A stretch of 64,000 bases of DNA from Brachionus manjavacas (lineage: Eukaryota > Rotifera > Eurotatoria > Ploima > Brachionidae), in NCBI GenBank assembly GCA_019054805.1, contig JAHQIY010000005.1:5377501-5441500 (forward strand). Reading direction: 5' to 3'. Under the pieces are notes generated by a model. That model did not search any database. It was not told where the DNA came from and saw only the letters and a list, made by a program, of their open reading frames with translations. Of this stretch, positions 57,715 to 64,000 are shown piece after piece (the first letter of the stretch is position 1; every line of letters begins with the position of its first letter). A program made the position numbers and the translations under genes.

Positions 57715-57899
57715 TGGTTGATCATTTTTCTAGATTTAGAAATTCTTTATTTTTAAATCATAAGACATTTACACAGAACTTATATTTAAAGTCGAAAACT
57801 TCTCAATTGCTCTTTACTGGAATATTTTGGCTATACCTAATACGCGGAAATTTGACAGCGGAAAATAAAGTTTTCAAGTTTAAACCCTCTTTATTTTAA

Positions 57900-59030
57900 C
57901 TTCAAAAATCAATCTTGATTAATTGAAAAAAAACAATGCCAAAATTATCTTGGGTATCATTTGAATTAATTTCAAAGAGATAACCACAATACTGGTCAAT
58001 AAAATCAAAAAAGATCATTTTATGACTTTTTGAAAATTTGGTACAAATTTTAATTCTGCATTAACTATTGAAATAATTGTCACAATTAAATGATTTATAT
58101 TTAATTTTATCATTTTAATCCTGATTAAATTATGTTTAAATAAATCTATAAATCTTAAAATAAATACTTGCTAGTACACGGTGTGTATTTACCAGGGTTC
58201 AAAGCTATAAAGCCTTTTACAAAGGAAAAATATAAAGAAACATAAAGGGATGTTTTGAAAAACTGCTATATCTGATTCATTTAAAAAAAATTTTTTTTTA
58301 AATGTTAACATGAAGAACTCGAAGAGAGGAATCGAATGATATGTGTGATATATTTTAAAGAAATACAGACATTTTTTTCTCTTAAAGCTTGATTAAGTCT
58401 AATGAAGTGAAAAAGTCCCGAATTAGTATTTCGGCACAAATGAGAATATTTTCAGAATTTTTGGAAATGCTCTTTATGATATATGAATAAGGCTTATTCT
58501 TTAGGCCTTTAAGTGTTAAAAAGATTTAACCCGATTAGGCAAAAAATCGCCAATTACTCCGAATATTATTCTTTTTAACCCATTTTACCTACCGTATCCC
58601 CTTGTTTAGCGACGCAAGCTTTAATACCATAAGTAGGATATTTGGTGCATGGTCTAACATAGACCTCACAATGTTAAATTTTTTATTTTAAAAGTTCTAT
58701 GGGTCACATTGTCGATACATATTAAAAACGTAGCGTTTATAATAGAAATTCAAATAGAAAAGCAGAGCTTCAAAAAAAATCTTTATTTTTATTGCAGCAC
58801 TTAAAGCTAAAAAAAATTTAATATTTTTTTTAATTTATTCATAATTTTTCCAAAAGCGCGTCATCTAAAACAAAAAAATATTAAAAATAAAAAAATATTA
58901 AAAACTTTGATTTTGAATACAGAAGCAGCGTTAAAATCATAAAATCTTCTCTCTTGTTCTCAGTTAAGTGTGTGCTTAAAAAAAAACTTTTTCCACGCTT
59001 TTTTTTGGCATTTCGGGTTAATAAAAAGCA
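57900..59030. other. Intergenic, possible repeat debris
   Basis: Mostly AT-rich. A less AT-rich patch around 58540-58690 gives short protein-like text on the minus strand but no clear family match. No gene supported. Confidence 0.4.
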
Positions 59031-59033
59031 TAT

Positions 59034-59289
59034 AAATATAAGTGTTTTTTAATTATTTTTTTTTTTAAAAACTAAAATTTAAATAAAATGGAAGTTGATA
59101 ATGATTTTTCAAACAACACTCCAACAAGCTCAACCATCTCAGCCACGCCAGAATCGTCTTCAGATTCGCCAATATCTCAATCAACTCCGAACACTGTGCA
59201 AGCGTCAAAGAAAGTTCTTGATTATTATTCAAAATTTTATTTGAATTTTAGTTTTTGAAAAAAAAAATAAATAAAAAACACTTATATTT
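59034..59289. repeat. Inverted repeat enclosing a short open frame
   Basis: AAATATAAGTGTTTTTTA at 59034-59051 is the exact reverse complement of 59272-59289. Between the arms a plus-strand frame starts at ATG 59088 and runs 56 codons, Ser/Thr/Asn-rich (MEVDNDFSNNTPTSSTIS, ATPESSSDSPISQSTPNT), to a stop near 59258. It could be a small DNA transposon with captured sequence, or a first exon (the frame contains an AAGAAA/GTTCTT donor-like site) flanked by chance repeats. Confidence 0.45.
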
Positions 59290-59299
59290 ATTTTAAAAA

Positions 59300-60900
59300 A
59301 GAAAATTTTTAAAAGTAAGCTAAATATGTCACAAAATGAAGAAATTCAATTTAAAAAAAAACATATACTGATCAAGATCTAACGCAATCAATGATGCTAG
59401 ACCAGAAAATTGCTACTATAATTGTTCAAAAAGTGGATGGATGGAACGACCGCATTTTTTTGAGTGGTTCCGAAATTTTTTTGTCATTCATTGTGAATGG
59501 AGGGACCTAAATTATTGATACTTGATTGTCATAATTCACACATTAATCCTGTTTTATAGAATTTTTTGTGATAATTGATGTTTAAACCTTTGTTTTTCCT
59601 ATATTATTAAATATCCTTTAAACACACTCTTGTTTTGTTTCGTTTTTTTTTTGTTTTTTTTCTTTTCACCAACTGTTATTGAATGAAATCAAATCGTAAA
59701 AACTTAGTTTCTTTTGTCCAAAAGAATAATTTAATAATCAATTAAATAATTGCTTAACAAATTTATTGAAAAATTAAAAAATTTATCTCTTAATGGGCTA
59801 AATGGGTAAAAGAGGTTAAAACTCTTAATTTAGGGTTAAATTTCGGGGTAATTATAAACAATTTTAGGTGTAATTGGGTTAACCGCTACTCCTTTGGACC
59901 TCACACAATTAACCTCCGGAGGTAAAGGGGTGACAAAAAATTCGGGGAAATCGGATGAACATTATTTGTAGTTTTCGAAGAAAATGGGTGCGAAATATGC
60001 AATAAAAAAATAGGGCACCTGGTTACCCCGTTTAGTTCCCATAAGCTAATTTATTTAAAGAATTTATAATTAAACCAAATATAGATCAAAAAGATACAAA
60101 TTTGATAGATAATATTTTAGCTAAAAAAAATACTAAATTATTTTTTGATTCTTGTGGCTGTTTTTGTTTATGTTCCTAAAAAAAATTTTAATGACCGAAA
60201 GTTTTGGTCGTTTCGCTTTTTTCTTCCTTATTTTACATTAGTATCTTAATGCAATATTAAAATGTAATTTATTTCAAAGGTTAAAGTTAAATTTTGATTT
60301 TTTTGACCAAATAAAGAAAATAAATAAGATTAAAGTTAAAAAATAAACTTACTACATATAAGTTTTAAAAATTAAATTTAGATCTCTCTTTTTTAATTCA
60401 GAACAAACTTTTATCTTTTCTCTTGTGATTATCTTTTTAAATAAAATTTGATACTAATTTCAAGAGTAAATTTTAAAAAAACGTTAGTTTAGTTAGTTTT
60501 AAATAATTAGGATAATCTTATCTAAATTATTTATAAATTAAAAATTTTAATATTAAAAGTAAAATATTATAACTATAATGCAAATTATTTTAATTGTTAA
60601 GAGTAAAATATCATTTAATTTTCATAACGAAAAATTTTTATATAGACTAAGCTAGAGGCCTATAACAAAAAATGCAAAATTTTCAAAATACTTTAAAAAC
60701 ACTTTTTAAAAAATGAAATATTTATCTTTCTTACTAAAATAGCTTCCTGGCAGGTAAATGCCTTCGTTTTAATATTACCTTGATAAAGCTTTTCCCAAAA
60801 AAATCCATTTAAAGTCAATCTTTAAATTAAATAAAGCTAATCTAAACATAGTTGTCATAGAAATTTTTGATTATTTTCGAATTTTTCAAAGAAAATAAAT
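59300..60900. other. Intergenic with a GC-richer repeat-like patch
   Basis: No gene. Around 59800-60060 the sequence is richer in G and C, with repeated GGGTTAA/GGGGTAA-like words and a palindrome ACCTCCGGAGGT, perhaps old transposon sequence. The rest is A/T-rich. Confidence 0.4.
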
Positions 60901-60935
60901 AAGAAATTAACACACTTAGAGAAAATTGGAAATAA

Positions 60936-61244
60936 ATGAATGAAAATCAAATAACAGAAGCGGCTCAAAGAATTGAACAAAATGTGTCCGCTACGATGGA
61001 AGACTTGGGCAACATCAACCTCGGAGACCGAATGCATAAAGACCCTTTGGTTGAAGCAAACAAATACATGTGCAAAAAAGATGTCTTTGAACTTTTTAAA
61101 GTAATTTTAAATAATTTTAAAATTGTTATTCTAAAGCCGGTTGTTAAGCATTTAACAGCGAATTTAGTTCTCAAAAAACCAAAAGATCCGATTCAAGCGC
61201 TCATCGATCAACTGAAAGAAATTGAACAATCTGAAAATAAGTGA
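60936..61244 (+). CDS. Small RIIa/Dpy-30-like docking-domain protein
   Basis: Proposed exons 60936-61100 and 61137-61244, 90 aa. The 36-nt intron (GTAATT...CTAAAG) has a length divisible by three and no stop, so an unspliced 102-aa reading is also open. Removing it restores the pattern EANKYMCKKDVFELF, KPVVKHLTANLVLKKPKDPI, QALIDQLKEIEQ. This is a short helix-loop-helix of the RIIa/Dpy-30 type, seen at the N-terminus of AK8 and in several sperm and ciliary proteins that dimerise and bind amphipathic helices. The first 45 residues are polar, with no signal peptide. ATG follows CACTTAG by 16 nt. A role in cilia or flagella is inference from the fold only. Confidence 0.65.
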   Translation: MNENQITEAAQRIEQNVSATMEDLGNINLGDRMHKDPLVEANKYMCKKDVFELFKVILNNFKIVILKPVVKHLTANLVLKKPKDPIQALIDQLKEIEQSENK

Positions 61245-62320
61245 TCGGCGAAGTATTCGAACAAAAATTCAGTCTGACATTACAACCTCAATATTCTGGT
61301 CTTAAAAAACACTTTGTTAAAATTCTTTATCTAATTTTTAATTAATAAAAAACTAATCAAAATTTTTGTTTTTTTTTTTCTAATAAAAAAATTCCACTTG
61401 ACTCTCAAATCATTCACGCCTTTGTTATTATAAATAGATTTTGCACACTTATTTAACTTTCAAGTTCTCTGATTTGAATTAACACCACTTGAAGTTTTAT
61501 TGATCAGTAAGAATCGATTCTATTTACCTCGTGTCCATCTAGACTTTTCTCATTTAAAATAGTTAAACCTTAAGCTAATCCATGTTCAAATTTTTATAAA
61601 AGATTAAATTTATTCTTTCGAATGAAATAATCTTTTTATTTAAAAAATAATAATTAAAGCAATGATGAGCTTAATTAGAAGATATTATATGGTTGGTTTT
61701 GTTTGAATAGCTTAGATGTCCTTTTAGAATTGACTTGTTGCATAAGCATTAAGGCTTTAGGTTTTTGGACAAATAGATTAAATCGAATTAAGCCATCATT
61801 TTGTTTTAAAATTATGGGACCACACTTTTTGTCACAGAAATCTTAGACCTAAACACCATAAATATTGTGTTTTTGTGGACAAAATAATTATGGTCCAGGG
61901 TGCTGCTCGGCACCTCCGACCACCATGCACAACCAATTGACTAAATTAGTTTAATATTTATTATCAAATAAAGAAAACGCCTTCGATTTGAAAGAAGAGC
62001 CTATTTAAACAAACCAATAATAGGATCATTTGTTTATTTAATACGGAAATGCTAAATTAAATGTAATTCACCTTGCATTTTTTATCTTCATTTTATCACA
62101 GTCAATATTTATTCAAAATTAAAAAAAAAAAAGAAGAACAAGAAGAAGAAAATTGTAATTAAGGTGTCTACTTTATTTGAACAAAATATCTAATTGTACA
62201 ACCAACAATTAAATAATGCGTCCACTTCCGTGCCTTAACTAGCTTTAGTTTAATAAAATACTTGAAATAGTTTTCATATATTTCTCATTTACATTCAATT
62301 TGGAAATAAATTTAAATTTT
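61245..62320. other. Upstream region of the protocadherin-like gene
   Basis: AT-rich except for about 61890-61930, where GGTGCTGCTCGGCACC forms a small hairpin. No gene seen. The region ends in AATTTTTTTAG (AG at 62324-62325), just before the cadherin start codon. Confidence 0.45.
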
Positions 62321-62326
62321 TTTAGA

Positions 62327-64000
62327 ATGTTCATTTATATTCTACTAATTGGTGGTCTAATTTTGAGCGTGACTCCGCAAGAATTGTCCAAGAAAAATTT
62401 TTCATATTTAATCCAGGATCCGCGCAAGAATTCATCACTGTACGACTTGGTCCTTCGGGACCGAGTAGCGTACAACTCGATTGTGGGCAGCATACCTAGC
62501 GTTCTTATAATGAAGAACCTTATAAACAAGCAGACAAAAATATTGGACTATAAGCTTATCTATTACTCCCCTCAACTAATACCATCAAGTCTACTTTCGA
62601 CAAAAGTCAACACATCAACTTCCCAAATGGAACCCATATTTTCGGTCAACTCACACAATGGGTCTATCCACATAAAAGTGCCGGACCGGCCTGTTTTAGA
62701 GTATCTGTGCCGCGAAAAAGAATACTGTGCATGTATTTCATGCATTTTTAGTCTGAATATTATTTACCAAACTGAGCACAAAATAAATGCTGAGACCATC
62801 CGTTTGTTCATAGATGACTCGAATGACTTTGCGCCACAGTTCTATTCAAATTTAGATTATTTCACTCTAAATATTTCCGAATCAGCTCAGATAGGCGACG
62901 AATTTGTTCTTCCAAATTCACTGGCCTTCGATTCAGATGCTCACTATAACCAAATAGCTTACTACATATCCGAAAGGGATACAGGACATGACAAATTGTC
63001 TAATCTAATCGAAATAAATAGAGTTGATGAATCAAAAAAAAATCTCTATCTGACTCTAAAAACTCATATAGACTATGAAGTTGAGAAAAAATTTGATCTT
63101 TTTTTGATTGCTAGAGATAATGGGTATCCAGAAAGGAAAAAAAGTTGGAAAAAGCTGGTCATAAATGTGGTTGATGAAAATGACAATAAGCCTACATGTG
63201 ACAAGAGCCTTTATATCGAGAATATTAAAGAAAATTCAAAAGTTAAAAATTTGATTCAAATAACAGCTAGTGATTTGGATTCAGGACTGAACTCGGAGCT
63301 TGTGTACAAAATTGACCAAGGTCGGGAAGAGGCTGAGTTTTTTGAAGTTGACCAAAATGGCTGGTTAAGCGTCAAGTCACCATTAGACTATGAAACAAAT
63401 CATTTTGTTGAATTCAAAGTAAAAGTGTCTGACTCTGGTTTGAAGCTAAGGCATTCAACAGTTTGTTCAGTTAGGATAAATGTAAATGATGTGAATGACA
63501 ATCCGGCTAAAATGAAGTTAATAAAATATTTAAATGAATCTGTAGAGTCCAATTTTTACTCAATCAACTCAAAATCAATAGACTTTGAACAAGATTATGA
63601 CACTATATTCAGTCTTACCAACAGGGATGTCAAAAATCAGATAGAACTGTACGAAAATAACCCTGTAAACATAAGTCTGGGATTAATTAGAATCTTTGAC
63701 CATGATAGTTTGAGTAATTATAAATTTTTGATTCAGTCAGCGACTAGTGTTGGTGAAGACGTGAGCATGTTCAGTGTACGGCAATCGGCAAAGACTGAGC
63801 GAGAATTTGAGCTAATAGCAACAAAACAATTTGATTCAGAGTTAATACAAAATTATAGACTCAAAATTTTGCTATTCGATTTGGACAATTTTGACCAGTT
63901 CACAGATAAGGCCAGTTTGATGACCAAAAAAATGGTCGGTGTGGATAATAGCCACTCGTTTTTGATCACTTTACTTCAACGAGTTAAAATTTTGGATTTA
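62327..64000 (+). CDS. Protocadherin-like cadherin-repeat protein, 5' part
   Basis: An open frame of 558 codons that runs off the window end, so the gene is partial. It starts with a signal peptide (MFIYILLIGGLILSVTPQE); the ATG follows TTTTTTTAG by 1 nt. Calcium-binding cadherin linkers mark successive extracellular repeats: DDSNDFAPQFYSN near residue 165, DVVDEN-type text as VVDENDNKPTC near 283, and VNDVNDNPAKM near 390. The partner motifs DSD, DLDSG, IDYE and LDYE are also present. No intron in 1.67 kb fits protocadherins, whose ectodomain is often in one large exon, and the first repeat resembles protocadherins rather than classical cadherins. A membrane-anchored adhesion protein is expected; the membrane segment lies outside the window. 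Confidence 0.88.
   Translation, partial: MFIYILLIGGLILSVTPQELSKKNFSYLIQDPRKNSSLYDLVLRDRVAYNSIVGSIPSVLIMKNLINKQTKILDYKLIYYSPQLIPSSLLSTKVNTSTSQMEPIFSVNSHNGSIHIKVPDRPVLEYLCREKEYCACISCIFSLNIIYQTEHKINAETIRLFIDDSNDFAPQFYSNLDYFTLNISESAQIGDEFVLPNSLAFDSDAHYNQIAYYISERDTGHDKLSNLIEINRVDESKKNLYLTLKTHIDYEVEKKFDLFLIARDNGYPERKKSWKKLVINVVDENDNKPTCDKSLYIENIKENSKVKNLIQITASDLDSGLNSELVYKIDQGREEAEFFEVDQNGWLSVKSPLDYETNHFVEFKVKVSDSGLKLRHSTVCSVRINVNDVNDNPAKMKLIKYLNESVESNFYSINSKSIDFEQDYDTIFSLTNRDVKNQIELYENNPVNISLGLIRIFDHDSLSNYKFLIQSATSVGEDVSMFSVRQSAKTEREFELIATKQFDSELIQNYRLKILLFDLDNFDQFTDKASLMTKKMVGVDNSHSFLITLLQRVKILDL

Noticed and set aside
58540-58700. Possible LINE C-terminus on the minus strand
   Set aside because: The text only loosely resembles the RPHLEYA motif; not enough to call an element.
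61895-61930. GGTGC...GCACC hairpin as a terminator or structured RNA
   Set aside because: Single short stem in a eukaryotic intergenic region with no supporting context.
1-64000. CRISPR arrays, tRNA and rRNA genes
   Set aside because: No spaced direct repeats, no tRNA-like box sequences and no rRNA stretches were noticed on reading; small RNA genes could still be missed without a covariance search.

Overview
The window reads as nuclear DNA of a small invertebrate animal. It is very AT-rich, uses the standard code (TAA, TAG and TGA all end real genes), and has metazoan genes with mostly tiny introns (about 46-63 nt), many LINE fragments and several short inverted-repeat elements. Most genes have a T-rich tract plus AG a few bases before the start codon, as expected where mRNAs receive a trans-spliced leader. 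A monogonont rotifer (Brachionus-like) is my best guess, but this is inference; the sequence does not name the organism.

Layout. 0-5 kb: repeat debris (a C2H2-like pseudogene scrap, a LINE remnant, a zinc-knuckle retroelement scrap). 5.5-12.5 kb (-): HECTD3-type HECT ubiquitin ligase; I could chain 11 exons into an 875-aa frame. 14.5-19.1 kb: LINE and MITE debris around ECHDC3 (-), a mitochondrial crotonase-family protein. 21.0-23.0 kb (+): a single-exon PPM1D/Wip1-like phosphatase, strikingly GC-rich for this locus. 23.5-29.4 kb: LINE cluster in both orientations. 30.2-32.7 kb: PTAR1 (+), TRIAP1 (+, possible operon partner) and UBLCP1 (-). 34.7-35.8 kb: FBXO8 (+). 36-39 kb: LINE fragments, one flanked by a 97-bp direct repeat. 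39.4-41.7 kb: an unrecognised HDxxH-motif gene (-) head-to-head with an FCF2/DNTTIP2 rRNA-processing gene (+). 42-45.2 kb: LINE scraps and a 0.78-kb element with ~100-bp terminal inverted repeats. 46.2-55.4 kb: two tandem major vault protein genes, one intronless and one with four introns, sharing long identical blocks. 55.5-56.5 kb (-): hnRNP A/B-like protein. 60.9 kb (+): small RIIa/Dpy-30-like protein. 62.3 kb to the window end (+): the 5' part of a protocadherin-like gene.

The genes do not form one pathway; they are neighbouring housekeeping genes (ubiquitin, phosphatase, mitochondrial, ribosome biogenesis, vault, adhesion). The most notable points are the MVP pair with patchwork gene conversion, the GC-rich PPM1D island, the trans-splicing-like start sites, the possible PTAR1-TRIAP1 operon and the LINE copy with a very long flanking duplication. 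All coordinates, splice sites and identities come from reading the sequence by eye; no database search was run.
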